64,000 nt of DNA, taken from NCBI GenBank assembly GCA_033675545.1, contig JAWDGP010000459.1, positions 1,457,501 through 1,521,500 on the forward strand. The letters are read 5' to 3'. The position numbers and the translations under genes were made by a program. The stretch comes from Elysia crispata. Lineage: Eukaryota; Mollusca; Gastropoda; Plakobranchidae. Positions 52,188 to 63,688 of this stretch are shown in pieces; within the stretch, counting starts at the first letter, position 1, and every line of letters starts with the position of its first letter. The notes below the pieces were generated by a model. That model searched no databases. It had not been told where the DNA came from and worked only from the letters and a program-made list of their open reading frames with translations.

Positions 52188-53565
52188 CTGCCAACAGAGT
52201 AGCAATGTCATGTCTGTCATTTCTGTATCAATCAGGAGAACTATTGGGAAGCTTTGTTGTCAACTGAATGAAAGCCGAAACGTGATGTATTTTCAGCTAA
52301 AAGGCTTAGAAAGAGAGATATTAAGCCAACGTTTACTAAGATTCCGAGCTAACTCATGCCGCAAAGATAAACTGAATTTTATAAAAATTAAAAAGAAAAA
52401 TTTCGAAACTGCTTAAGTTTGCAATAATAGCTGCCCCACTTACGTTAACTGCTACTGAGGTGTTATGAACGGCTTTTAAGTGCCACTGAAATTAATAATT
52501 ATAACGTGACTTTTTCATTGCCAAGGTTGATAAAAGAGAAGATTGTCATTTTAACCTCGGTTGGTGACTCTATCAACCTCTGAGGTAGTGCGAGTTAAGT
52601 TTTAGTTATATTGCTAACTTCAACAATTGCATCCTGAAATATAGAGCCATATAAACCAGGAACACTACCTATGAAAATTTTATGTTCAGAAACGATACAA
52701 CGTTAGACTATATACTATTGCCTCTGAGTTGGAACTGATAGGGTTCAACTTAACTACAAGCGATCTGGTTAGCTTTTGGGGCGACCGGTTTCTAGATTTC
52801 AGATAATCTCATTTAAAACTGTGTGCACATGGTATTAACTGAATAACTTGGTATTGACAAAACTGGCTGCAGTTTAACCTTTAAGCCTCGGGGATAATAA
52901 GGACGGTTACCATACATGACATTGCAGTCTCGAAGACAATGTAGAATAAATATTATATTTAACCCTTTCCAGTCTACAGGGGATGGGGGTGCAAACATCA
53001 TTGTTATCTCTTTATAATTCATTAAAACAAACAAAATTGTTATTTATTAAATGCTGAATGTACTCTATCACCAAAATTTAACGCGAACGATTATTTGTAT
53101 GAAAAGACTACTACTATCACGTCAGGTTTACCGTGGCAGAATGCAACTTGCTGAAAATTTTCGAAAAAAAAAAACCGCTTGACAATTCCAACTTGAAATT
53201 GAAAGAATTTTGTATAAAGCATACAATAAATTATGCAAATTATAAAGAAAAACTTCATGCATGACTGTGTAACATGAATTTCATTAAAAGGTTAAATGAT
53301 ATTTATATCTATCAAAATGATTAAACATTTCCTTTATTAATGCTCTTAGAATGTTTTCTAAAATTAAAGATGTGGCTATTGCTTGCTTCTATCAAGTTCC
53401 ACACACCCGTTCTAAATTTCGTTTATCCTCAACGTCGCATTTGTTGGGCATTATGCATTATTCTTGTTCTTATAAAGTGTTTTAGTTCTTCACCAATGAT
53501 ATGGCCGAATGAAGCTGTTATGTTTGGCTTCTACGAATTTTGCAAAACCTTTGACAAAACTGTTT

Positions 53566-53633
<68 letters not shown>

Positions 53634-53644
53634 TTCTCTCTCTC

Positions 53645-53694
<50 letters not shown>

Positions 53695-54524
53695 TAACTA
53701 TAACTATCATTCAAATCGCTTTTTTGAGAGCTACACTTTGCTTGCCACATATATATTGTAAGCAACTGCTATCAAAATGTTCGAGTTTTGCACGCATTTG
53801 AAAGGATTTTCTCAACACAGAAGGAAACTGTAATTTATCTTCTTTCTCTATGTTTTAAAATATGTTATTTAATCATCTACTCAAATTTATAATGTTTACT
53901 CTTATTATAAGACTATTTTCAAGAAGTCTACGGGTTATTTATAAAATATATTATGACTTCTATGCGGTTTTTTTTTGTGGCACCTTTTTTGTGAAAAGAG
54001 GGTGCGCGTTTTGCAGCCTCAAAAAAGATTTTATAACAGACTTAGATTATTATAAAGGTTCCATTTTCATTCCTTTCCTTTGAGAATCCGCATTGTTCTT
54101 CTGATTGAGTTTTAATTGTTTGTCTGATGAGCTAAGAGACTTATTTTCAGGTTGCTCATGCTATGTCATTTTGTTTTCGGGGAAATGGTGCAGATTTAGG
54201 TTTAGGTCTGTGTAAGTGTTTCTTCTCTCTGCGGCATGCTTTTATAACTTTGTCAATTTTTATTTTCAGATTCTTCTTCTATACACTTATTTAAAACGTT
54301 CTCTGAACCCGTTTTCACTATCTTGCCTGTCTTCATCACTAAAATTGAAAAAAAAAATTGCCGCACATTGCGAGTCATCAAGCATTAGAAAATGTCTATG
54401 GTTGAGCCGTTACGAATTTTCCTTATATCTTGTCTGGGTTGAAGAGTCTTTTTCCTTGTTATCACAAGGTGACCAAACTCAATATATGCACTTCATGCCC
54501 GGTCTTTTTATCATTTTACAATAC
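52188..54524. other. Intron 1 of unit 3 with (CT)n-(TA)n
   Basis: 2337 bp between exons 1 and 2. It contains (CT)n at about 53571-53645 directly followed by (TA)n at about 53648-53691. No satellite monomer was seen here, unlike units 0 and 1. Open frames on the plus strand (53.3-53.8 kb and 54.2-54.6 kb) have no counterpart in other units. Confidence 0.6.
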
Positions 54525-54579
54525 CTGAGAACACAAAGAAAGTCGCAACAATGCAGGCTAGGTAGATTACAATCTCCTT
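54525..54579 (-). pseudogene. Exon 1 of unit-3 gene copy, start codon lost
   Basis: 55 nt as in unit 0, donor GTATTG (changed from GTACGG). It reads TKEIVIYLACIVATFFVFS, clearly homologous to the signal peptide of unit 0, but the ATG position is ACC (54577-54579) and an in-frame TAA lies close upstream. No other ATG is in this exon. Confidence 0.8.
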
Positions 54580-55177
54580 GGTTGATTAGGTGATTTTGTC
54601 CTACCAAAATAGAAAGTAATTACAGAAATTGAGAGTTTTAAAGATAGCCTATAATTAATTAATAAAAAAAACTGTGGTTTCATACAGTTTGGCAACTAAT
54701 TACTTCGTATATTTTACGCATTATTATCAGAACAACAAGAGGAATATTAACAAAAAAAAAATTTTAAATAATATTAGCTTAAAAGGCAAAAAAGCAACAG
54801 TGACGGAATAAAAAAATAACAGCAATAACAGAAGAAAAAAAAACCGACGCTAATCCAAAGGTAGAACGTAACTTGCTATAAAAATCTTGCACAAAATCAT
54901 ATAAGTTGAACTTTTCCGGTTTTATAAGCGATATACAGTACTCAATATTTAAGAAATATTAAGAATAATCTTGACTTGGTATTGTCAAACCAAAGGATGT
55001 TGCAAGTCACTTTTGAAGTTCTCATGTTACAGAGTAAAGTGGGTATAATTCAATAATTTACAGGACAGATAGATGAATCAATCTTAATTTATAGAATGTC
55101 AGGCGGATTAAGTTTGTGGTTACTTTCCTTTCTCGAGCCGATTCATATGTGACTTTAATGCCAACAGGTCTTTACAT
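54580..55177. other. 5' flank of unit 3
   Basis: Aligns with 39465-39945 of unit 2 and, near the exon, with 1700-1870 and 26060-26280. No promoter element is conserved clearly enough to call. Confidence 0.5.
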
Positions 55178-55589
55178 TCTTCTTCTTCTCCTCCTCCTCC
55201 TCCTCCTCCTCCTCCTCCTCCTTCTTCTTCTTCTTCTTCTTCTTCTCCTCCTCCTCCTCCTCCTCCTTCTTCTTCTTCTTCTTCTTCTTCTTCTTCTTCT
55301 TCTTCTTCTTCTTCTTCTTCTTCTTCTTCTTCTTCTTCTTCTTCTTCTTCTTCTTCTTCTTCTTCTTCTTCTTCTTCTTCTTCTTCTTCTTCTTCTTCTT
55401 CTTCTTCTTCTTCTTCTTCTTCTTCTTCTTCTTCTTCTTCTTCTTCTTCTTCTTCTTCTTCTTCTTCTTCTTCTTCTTCTTCTTCTTCTTCTTCTTCTTC
55501 TTCTTCTTCTTCTTCTTCTTCTTCTTCTTCTTCTTCTTCTTCTTCTTCTTCTTCTTCTTCTTCTTCTTCTTCTTCTTCTTCTTCTTCTT

Positions 55590-55620
<31 letters not shown>

Positions 55621-55636
55621 ACTTCATCTTCTTCTA
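55178..55636. repeat. (CTT)n/(CTC)n microsatellite of unit 3
   Basis: Two CTC blocks at 55188-55221 and 55246-55268 alternate with CTT, which then runs pure to about 55618. Positional homologue of the arrays at 3.76 and 39.95 kb. Confidence 0.95.
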
Positions 55637-56070
55637 AGTAAACAAGTCAGCATGAATAAAACAAGACTGGAGAGAAAATGAATTTTGTTAATTTTTTTTC
55701 CGGATTCAAATCGCCAACAGGGTCTGTTGGTCACAATATACCACATTTTAAGAGACTGAACAAAGTTTGCCTATTTTAAGAAACAATTTTACGTTTCTGA
55801 GGTCTGTCGATGAGTGGGTAGTAATCTGTCACATAATATGAAAGTGATTAATGATATTTATACAAGTGTGATACTTTAACAAATAAACATAACATATTTC
55901 GCCTTTCCTTGTTTAAATATACTTAAACTACCAATGAATAAATGGGTTTAAGGAAACAGTGCATGTGCGCTTGTGTGTTTACTGGTTTACCTCATCTGTA
56001 CAGTCAGTACACTTTTTGTATGTTTGTAATTATGACCTACGGCGATGATGAATGATGAGTTTTCCGCTCA
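55637..56070. other. Spacer of unit 3
   Basis: Non-coding. The left end matches the flank of the unit-0 CTT array. Nothing else was recognised. Confidence 0.45.
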
Positions 56071-56750
56071 GGGGAGTCCAACATTCAGCGAAGTCAATGT
56101 TCAGTGAGTGGACAGCTTCCTCGTACTCCATCTTTTGAGTCCTGCTGCCAGTGAAGTCACTGCCCAGTGAGTGGGCACATTCGGATTACTCCATCTCTTG
56201 AGTCCTGCTGCAAGTGAGGTCACTGCCCAGTGAGTGGACAGCTTCCTCGTACTCCATCTCTTGAGTCCTGCTGCCAGTGAAGTCACTGCCCAGTGAGTGG
56301 GCACATTCGGATTACTCCATCTCTTGAGTCCTGCTGCAAGTGAGGTCACTGCCCAGTGAGTGGGCACCTTCGTCTTACTCCATCTCTTGAGTCCTGCTGC
56401 CAGCGAAGTCACTGCCCAGTGAGAGACACCTTCGTCTTACTCCATCTGTTGAGTCCTGCTGCCAGTGAAGTCACTGCCCAGTGAGTGGGCACATTCGGAT
56501 TACCCCATCTCTTGAGTCCTGCTGCCAGTGAAGTCACTGCCCAGTGAGTGGGCACCTTCGGATTACTCCATCTCTTGAGTCCTGCTGCCAGTGAAGTCAC
56601 TGCCCAGTGAGTGGGCACCTTCGGATTACTCCATCTCTTGAGTTCTGCTGCCAGTGAAGTCACTGCCCAGTGAGTGGGTAGCTTCGTCTTACTCCATCTC
56701 TTGAGTCCTGCTGAAAGTGAAGTCACTGCCCAGTGAGTCGGCAGCCTCAG
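56070..56750. repeat. 63-bp minisatellite, about 11 copies, open on minus strand
   Basis: Head-to-tail copies of a 63-bp unit (core 'cactgcccagtgagtgggca' followed by a variable 10-base segment and 'gagtcctgctgccagtgaag'). Two segment variants alternate in the left part ('cttcctcgt' and 'attcggat'). On the minus strand the unit equals 21 codons, read as WAVTSLAAGLKRWSNPKVP and similar. One unit near 56420 lacks a base, which splits the frame. The unit contains the partial palindrome 'cactgcccagtg'. It is found only in unit 3. Confidence 0.95.
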
Positions 56751-56891
56751 GGAACAGAGTCGGGTGCCATCTGCACACTGCACCATATGCACGTACTCTC
56801 CAGTATCGAAAATGCTTACATAAATCTTGTGCGCGTATCTCTTAAGTTTGAGAGGCATTTTCTCTTTACTTTCTTCCTGAACTCGTCTCAT
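56409..56891 (-). CDS. Open frame with 21-residue repeats, coding status uncertain
   Basis: 160 codons start at 56891. About 50 residues of non-repetitive sequence (KRYAHKIYVSIFDTGEYVHM, then VQCADGTRLCSL) lead into five copies of THWAVTSLAAGLKRWSNPK-type repeats. A one-base loss near 56420 ends this frame, but the repeat continues in another frame to 56101. There is no signal peptide and no known domain. In favour of coding: the period is a multiple of three and each unit is free of stops. Against: the frameshift, the absence of homologues in other units and the lack of flanking exons. A minisatellite with a chance open frame is the more likely reading. Confidence 0.2.
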   Translation of the reverse strand: MRRVQEESKEKMPLKLKRYAHKIYVSIFDTGEYVHMVQCADGTRLCSLRLPTHWAVTSLSAGLKRWSKTKLPTHWAVTSLAAELKRWSNPKVPTHWAVTSLAAGLKRWSNPKVPTHWAVTSLAAGLKRWGNPNVPTHWAVTSLAAGLNRWSKTKVSLTGQ

Positions 56892-57119
56892 CTTAATGGG
56901 TGATACGTTCAGATTTTGTCATTGGAACTCGCCAGTTAAATGTTTATAACCAAGGCCCTCGTTATTATTATGAATCAACTTATGTATTTAACTTTAGAAT
57001 TTGATATTTTGAACGTTAGACCAGATTTTTTTCTTTTGATTCAATGACTATAATATTTTTTTTATTCTTTGCATACATGTTTTCCATTGATACTAAAAAA
57101 AAACGTCTTATATGTATAT

Positions 57120-57230
57120 ACCGAGAGAGAAGGAAAGAGAGTCAAATAGAGAATGAGACAGATAGAACGGCACGGAGACAGAAAGAAAGAGGCAGAGAGA
57201 GTAACACAGAGAGATATATATCTGGAGAGG
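57120..57230. repeat. GA-rich tract of unit 3
   Basis: A short imperfect GAGA/GACAGA tract, the counterpart of the tracts at 5.3, 26.9 and 40.9 kb. Confidence 0.8.
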
Positions 57231-57830
57231 GTATATAAGTCAGAAAAATATCTAATGACAAGTCCAGAAAGGAAATTTGATATTCAAACATGTTTTGAGA
57301 TTTTACTTTGGCAAGACAAAAAATAAAACTCCCTATACTTAAGTCAAATGTGGAATTAAGTCAAAGAAACAAACTTGGCGTTTAATGTCTCCCGATTCTT
57401 TAGGTGTGGAAATCTATCTTGTAGCTGCTTTTCGAATAATGTTTTTAGTGGAAAGAATCTTTTTTTTTTTTTTAAGAATTTTTGGATGAAGACGTTTTAT
57501 CTGCCATACCAGGGCAAACGCTTTGATTCGAACACGTTTGAAAACTATGCTGTCAGACGATCTATTGGTCCAGCCTAAAAAGTTTAGCAGTAACATCAAA
57601 GCTGTCTTCATGATACAGGGAAATGGCTTTATTTTTTACATCCAATGTTATACACTGCCTTAATCTTATTTTAAACTTAAGCCTGTACTGATTTTTCATC
57701 CGCTATTAAGTATTTCCCTTAGCAGTACTGGTGGTTTTCAGAGATAAACAAGTTTACCGATCTTACTATTGCATGCGGATAGGTGCAACCTCGTTTATAG
57801 AGGGGGAATTCCAAGTATACACAGCATGGG
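57231..57830. other. Conserved non-coding block of unit 3
   Basis: Counterpart of 5651-6440, with 'aggtgtggaaatctatcttg', 'attggtccagcctaaaaagt' and 'ttaagcctgtactga'. It is the most diverged of the four copies. No conserved frame. Confidence 0.55.
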
Positions 57831-60590
57831 TTTCAGGTATACAACGTATTCAGATAATTATTCTTCACTTTCTTTTGGGAAGATAAAAAATAAGACACAT
57901 ATAGTTCTAAAGGAATTTCAATCGCAAACATCAAGGTTGCAGAGCTCTGCCTGTATTGTTCATTGGAACGATGCGGACATTAAATTTTGTCGAACGATAG
58001 GGATAATGGAAGATATATGTAGAGTCGTTTTCTAAACCAACAACTAAAAACTAAAAGTAGGTATTGAAGTTTGATGACAATTGTTACATAAAATGACGTG
58101 ATTATAAACATTTTCTAAGTAAGCTATCGTAGGCTTTTGCCCTTATTCGGACGCGGGCTTAGAGACCGAGTTTATGTAATACTCAAAATGATTCATTGTA
58201 TGGTTGTAAGTATTAAAACGATTTTAACATATCTCATATAAAAGACTTCCACAACTAGAAATCTAACCATAAAAGATCTAAATGTCACGATGACCTTTTT
58301 ATATTGTTTTTGCCGCAAACGAGATCATATCGAAAAAATTTTTTTGCTCTTAATAAAAGCCATCATATCTACATTTGGTTCCTTGAGGGACCTACTTAAC
58401 TTGATGTTAATTTGAAGATCAATATTACAACTCTGTACTGATATGTTTCATTCTCGAATCAAAATCTAAATCTGCACCTAATAATAATTTTATTTTTACG
58501 TTGCATTTTTTTGTTTTTTAGTTGGATAATGCACTTGTCTGTATCATAAAACTTTCAAAAATCGGAAATGAAAAGTATACCATGGAAACTTCACAAGACT
58601 GTTTTTTTTTTTTTAATCGCACCATTATCTCACCGAGAGAGATGGCAAACTATTGTTGCACAATTTATGAAAGTTACTATATGATGACCAATTGATGTCT
58701 ATAAAGTCCTTACAGGGAAAGGAAAAAAACAATATAGCGCAGGAAGAATTATGTGGTCAGCATTCTACTGGTAGGAAAAAAAAGAATTGGTTTCGAAATT
58801 ATATCAACGGCTCTTTGTGACTACGAAGAATAGTTGGTTATTGACAAAACAATATTTATCTTTGCTTCTCTTTGCATTGTATTAAAAGTGATTTAAACCC
58901 AAACCAGTGAATGATGGAATTATTTCTCTACTCTGAAAAGTTCCATTTTTAACTATCAAAACGAAGTTTCGCGGACATCGGAACTCTTTCTAGACTTTGC
59001 ACCCTTATGAAAGAAATAAAACACAGTTTTAATATCAAATACCATAATTATATCTATTGATCGTCAGAGCAGAAATTATTGGTCCAAAATCTATAAAGAC
59101 GGTGTCAGGGAATGTGAGCAGTTTTACTTAATTGAGTTCGTGTTCAAACGAAAGGAACAGGACTGATTTTATCTTTAGAATTTACACTTATTTATTTGTC
59201 ATATTACTTACAATGTTTGTTTTTAATTTTATCTGTTAAATACTTGATCATTTGTACTGTTCTTAAAATTTAAAGTTCTGTAGCGAGTGCTGCGAAACTT
59301 CATAACTCTTGTAAGCTATACCTTTATAAAGCAATCAGTTATATATGCTGTACAAAAGAAGACTTTTATTTCATTATCAACAAACATAAAAATAGCGCAG
59401 CTGTAGGAAAATCAAATTGTTAAGAATGATTTTTCCGTTCTATTTCCGAGCAGAAAGTGTTCAGTATCTGCTCCCTCAACTGGCTTTGTCTCACATTATG
59501 TCAGTAACTTCATGTACTTATCTCGCATCGTGGTACCGATAGACGTGCCTAAATTAAAAATGTTACCTGAAAATTTCACGGGCTCTGAGCAGCACGCTTT
59601 TTTCTTAGCCACGCACAAATAATATTATAGGTTCTGCGTAGAAATCGGATTTTCTTTGTGGCAAAGTTCAATAGTAGGCTTTGTGCAGCAGGCCTCGCAC
59701 ACTCAAGCACTGGCTACAATTTCCAGGTACAAATATTACGGGTGCGCTGTCAGTGTGACTAATAAAGCTACATAAGTTATACAGCTGCCTTCAAATCAAA
59801 GAAAGCGCTGGTAAGATGACATGATTTCCAAGCCATTCTAACAAAGGTCGCTGTATTTTCAGCCCGATGCACAGACGAACCTGCTATATTTCTTACCTTA
59901 ACATTTAAATAGTTAAGGATTTTTTTAAACCAAAAAGAATATATAATTCTACTACTGAAATGCGTTCTAACATGTGTGAGTGCCACGTAAACTTAGTTCT
60001 TTAACATGTGCACAAACTTAATTCATTTAAAAACCTTGCAAATATCGATTAAAGTTGTTTAAATATCAACATAATTTATTCCTAAATCGTCCTGAACTCT
60101 CTCTGTTTAAAATAATAGAAAGGTTGAGGGCACCGTGATTTGTAATCTGCGCAGTGAACAGGAAAAATGTGACAAAAATCTGTCTAACTTTATCAGCTGA
60201 CATCACAAAATTTCATGGCAATAACTCTTGTAGACAGAACGGTGAGGATTTCTCCAGGGATATTCTAATAAAACTTTACCATCAGACCTTTAAAAGATAA
60301 TACTTTAATATCCAGTTTGATATAAAGTGGACCAATAAAAAATTTCAGAGGGATATCAAAAAAAGAGTGTATGCTTTCAAGCTGGATCATTGTGTTCACA
60401 TGGAAATAAAAAGGTCTCGACCAGTTTTGACGGCTCTGAGCACAACAAAGAAAAAGTTGTCATGTGGAAACACTGACTACTGTATTCTTAGTTCCAACTT
60501 CCATGGAAAATTATGACATAAAACAAAAATGATGTTCGAAATGATTTGCTGTATTACAAAGCAAATCCAGCCCCGCAGTGCGGGCAGGTC
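57831..60590. other. Distal spacer of unit 3
   Basis: 58650-59720 corresponds in patches to 30400-31640 of unit 1. The rest is AT-rich with no gene recognised. Confidence 0.5.
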
Positions 60591-60591
60591 A

Positions 60592-61025
60592 ATACCTCTA
60601 CGTTGTAAATTATAAGAATTTCAAAAAAAAAAAAAAAGGTGGGATGTTTCTAGGTTGTAAATTATAGGAATTTATTTCAAAAAGCGGAATACCTCTACGT
60701 TGTAAATTAGAAGAATTTCAAAAAGTGAAATTCCTCTACGTTGTAAATTAAAACAATTTAAAAGAAAAAGGGGGAATGCCCCTAAGTTGTAAATTATAAG
60801 AATTTAAAAAAATATGAGGGAATGCCCCTTCGATGTAAATTATAAGAATTGAACAGAAAAGGGAGTAATGCCCTTACGTTGCAAATTATAAGAATTTCAA
60901 AAAAAAGGGGGATGCCTCTACGTTGTAAGTTATAAGAAATTTAAAAAAAACAGTAATACCTCTATGTTGTTTATTATAAGAATAAAAAAAAGGAAAACAT
61001 TTACGTTGTAAATTGAAAGAATTTT
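60592..61025. repeat. Minisatellite, about 10 copies, 42-49 bp unit
   Basis: Degenerate tandem copies of 'cctctacgttgtaaattata' followed by 'agaatttcaaaaa' and an A/G-rich tail of variable length. Copies start near 60594, 60643, 60691, 60733, 60780, 60826, 60871, 60916, 60959 and 60998. The conserved half and the length-variable A/G half suggest slippage in the tails. Confidence 0.9.
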
Positions 61026-61273
61026 AAGCAAAGGAAAGCGTTATGATAAAGTTTTAAACGTTCCACCGAAAAGGTCAAAGGTCATGACCTTCATAATTCG
61101 CCAGAATCGTAGACGACAAGCTGTTGCAGCATTCAGTACTGCAGACCACATTTGATTTACTTAAAGAACAAGATTAAAGCCATATATATGAAAATTATCG
61201 GACAGTAGTAAGGGTTGGTTGAAATTTTGCAGAGATGTCGAAAAATATTTTGTCTAATGATCTACATGCGCTA

Positions 61274-61315
61274 TAAATGCCTCCGTATACACATTAATGT
61301 ATACGGAGGCATTTA
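61274..61315. other. Perfect 17-bp stem hairpin
   Basis: Arms 'taaatgcctccgtatac' and its exact complement enclose the loop 'acattaat'. It lies about 80 bases from the end of the Penelope-like remnant and next to a second hairpin (61350-61360 with 61372-61382, arms 'agcggaggaca'). Confidence 0.95.
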
Positions 61316-61397
61316 CCTTAAATTCTCTGCATACTACACTTGTGTTTCAAGCGGAGGACAAAGGTGTCACCTGTCCTCCGCTCTCTTCGGGTATGAC

Positions 61398-61697
61398 TCA
61401 GGTGTGTTCGGTTGCCGTTCCGACCTTGTGTTGTTGTTTATTTTCGTTTCCGGGCCACTGGTAGTTTTGTAGTAAATGTTTCTCTCTGTGGGGGCACGAT
61501 GAAAATATTTCCCTTCTTTTGTTGAGGCTTGGTTTTGTTTTTAGAATGAAATATTTCTCTGCTATGCAAAGGTTGCATCTGTTTGTTGCTACTGAGTATG
61601 GCTGCGCTCTTTCGATTACATCCAATGATAAGTGGTATTCGGTTTTCGATTCTTTAAGTTTCCATATGAATTCACTCAAAATTCTGGCAGCATACAT
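61398..61697 (-). mobile_element. Penelope-like element remnant, GIY-YIG-side C-terminus
   Basis: The minus-strand frame encodes ILSEFIWKLKESKTEYHLSL, then RCNLCIAEKYFILK, LNKRREIFSSCPH and REKHLLQNY. From family knowledge, a W-K-L-K segment, a CNLC pair followed by EK(Y/L), LNKR and a C-x-H segment form the C-terminal endonuclease-associated region of Penelope-like retroelements and related proteins. An in-frame stop lies just upstream of the first Met, so the catalytic GIY-YIG part and the reverse transcriptase are missing. The frame reads on past the conserved part to a stop at 61398. It is a fragment without independent function. Confidence 0.65.
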
Positions 61698-62049
61698 CGA
61701 GCTTTAGACTAAACCACAAAAAAATCAGCCACAAATTTTGTGTCTTTCTCAATGTGACTCTCAGTCTATTTATTTTTAACTATCTCTAACTTAACGTTCA
61801 TTTAAAATGCATGGAATACTTTTAAAGAAACACCCACTCATACAGATATAATGCCAATTTATTTGATGTTCATGGTTTAGAAGAGTATCAGACAATTGCT
61901 TTTTTCATATCGTAGATTTATTAATACCGATGAATATTTATGACATGTTTATGGTCGAACTTATAATCAAATTTCTTTTTGCCGTATTCTATTAAAAATA
62001 TTATTCCACTTGGTTGGTTCCTTCTTTCATACGTCAAGGCATTTTAAGT
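61698..62049. other. 3' flank of the unit-4 gene
   Basis: The last 200 bases align with the 3' flanks of units 2 and 3. A possible minus-strand AATAAA lies near 61920, about 130 bases past the stop codon. Confidence 0.55.
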
Positions 62050-62097
62050 TTACGAATACCCTGGTAGGGCATATGCCGGCGGATTTAAGGTGCACCC
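62050..62097 (-). CDS. Exon 5 of secreted 8-Cys protein gene, unit 4
   Basis: Acceptor 'acgattacag' before 62097, in phase 0 with exon 4. It reads GCTLNPPAYALPGYS and ends in TAA at 62050-62052, the same length as in unit 2. The Cys at its second residue may replace the Cys that ends exon 4 in unit 2, which here is Ser. Confidence 0.8.
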   Translation of the reverse strand, partial: GCTLNPPAYALPGYS

Positions 62098-62327
62098 CTG
62101 TAATCGTAAATCAGAATAGGTCAGAAAGGTCATCGAAAACGACCTGATATAATTTTATTTTTATAACAAAAGTTGCTCTACTAGACACTATACCCTTATT
62201 TAGCACGACATAAAGCGTCAGACCATAAAACGCTTTATAAAAATTTACAAATATAATCACAGATTAAGCCCAGAAAAAATAACGGACCTTAAAATTTCAT
62301 TACTAATGGAGGTAAGGGTGTTGGGTA

Positions 62328-62486
<159 letters not shown>

Positions 62487-62612
62487 TAACAAGAATTTTA
62501 GCTTGCACTTTCGAATTTAACTGCAATGCTTTTAGATAATACAAAAACCAAGTTTTTTTTTTCTTAATTATCGTAAGGTATGGCTCATGTTTTTTTTTTA
62601 TCATTAACTTAC

Positions 62613-62733
62613 AGAATTTTTGTGATAGACTTGGATTACGTCCTCCCAGCCTTTATCAACAAACCACCGATTTAGGTCAGTGCACATTTCTGAAACAAAA
62701 TCAGCATCCCTTTGCCGCACATTGTTTACGGCC
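62613..62733 (-). CDS. Exon 4 of secreted 8-Cys protein gene, unit 4
   Basis: 121 nt, acceptor with a long T run ending 'ttggcag', donor GTAAGT. It encodes RQRDADFVSEMCTDLNRWFV followed by DKGWEDVIQVYHKNS. It has no stop and keeps the invariant Arg, Asp, Cys-Thr-Asp-Leu, Arg-Trp-Phe and Trp of the other copies. The last residue is Ser rather than Cys. Exons 1-3 should lie beyond 64 kb, unless they were removed at the break in homology near 63.69 kb. Confidence 0.85.
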
Positions 62734-63688
62734 CTGCCAAAAAAAAAAAAAAATGAATAAGAAAATGAATCATGTACATTTATGAGCACATCAGTCTGGT
62801 TGAGAAATTAGTTTTATATGTGATGCATGAGCTCAAGAAAATTTATGTTTAGTATATGTTAGCATAGCCACACTATTGGCTGATCTGACCTTTTAACTAT
62901 ATCCAAAAATATTTCTCAAGGTCTAAACACCTGCCGGTAGTTAGATGGATTACCATGCTGATAAAAGAGCTGCACCCAGTTCTCAAAGTTAGATCTGGAT
63001 CGTATCACAAAATAAAAATAAACTTAATATTTTAAAGTTATTGATGCCAAGTTACGACTTTTCTTCTCACGTTGAATCAGTGAGTAGCCTTGCCTCTTTT
63101 TTTTTTCATCAGCAAATTATGTTCCTTGAGGCAAATTTATTATCATTACTTGCATATTATCTTAAGATTTTTTTTTTAATCTTCAGTATATTAAATCCCG
63201 TTGTTTTATCTTGTTGTTTAGTATCTTATAAATGGTGTTTAAATCATTGCTACCAGTTCATGCTTTTGTATGAAATAAAATGTATGAGAAAGTATCTTAG
63301 CACGTGATTATGACTACAGATTATAACATTTACATTAGATTAGATAGAGAAGAAGCTACATCCATATATGGTAACTATATGGTAAAAATGGAAAAGAAAT
63401 ATGAAAACTTTGACCTACAATCCCAGTCGAGATTTTTATATGAAATTTGAATATATAAAAGAGTTTAAGCCCCAAAAATAAAAGAGATATCCACGTACTT
63501 GACTATATTTAGAATCTAGATCTATATGGATAAAAAAGAATTCAAGCAAATATTTAAGTCTTAATTCAACAAATTAAAAATAAAATAAGGAAATCTTTGA
63601 AAAAAGAATAAATATACTTTTTGTGACACAAATATTAGAGGAAAGGAAGGATTAGGAAAAGACAAAAAGAATATGAGATCAGTCGGCT
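62734..63688 (-). other. Intron 3 (partial), unit 4
   Basis: Aligns with the first part of intron 3 of units 2 and 3 up to 'aagaatatgagatcag' at about 63668-63683 (35848 in unit 2). Homology stops abruptly there. Confidence 0.6.
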
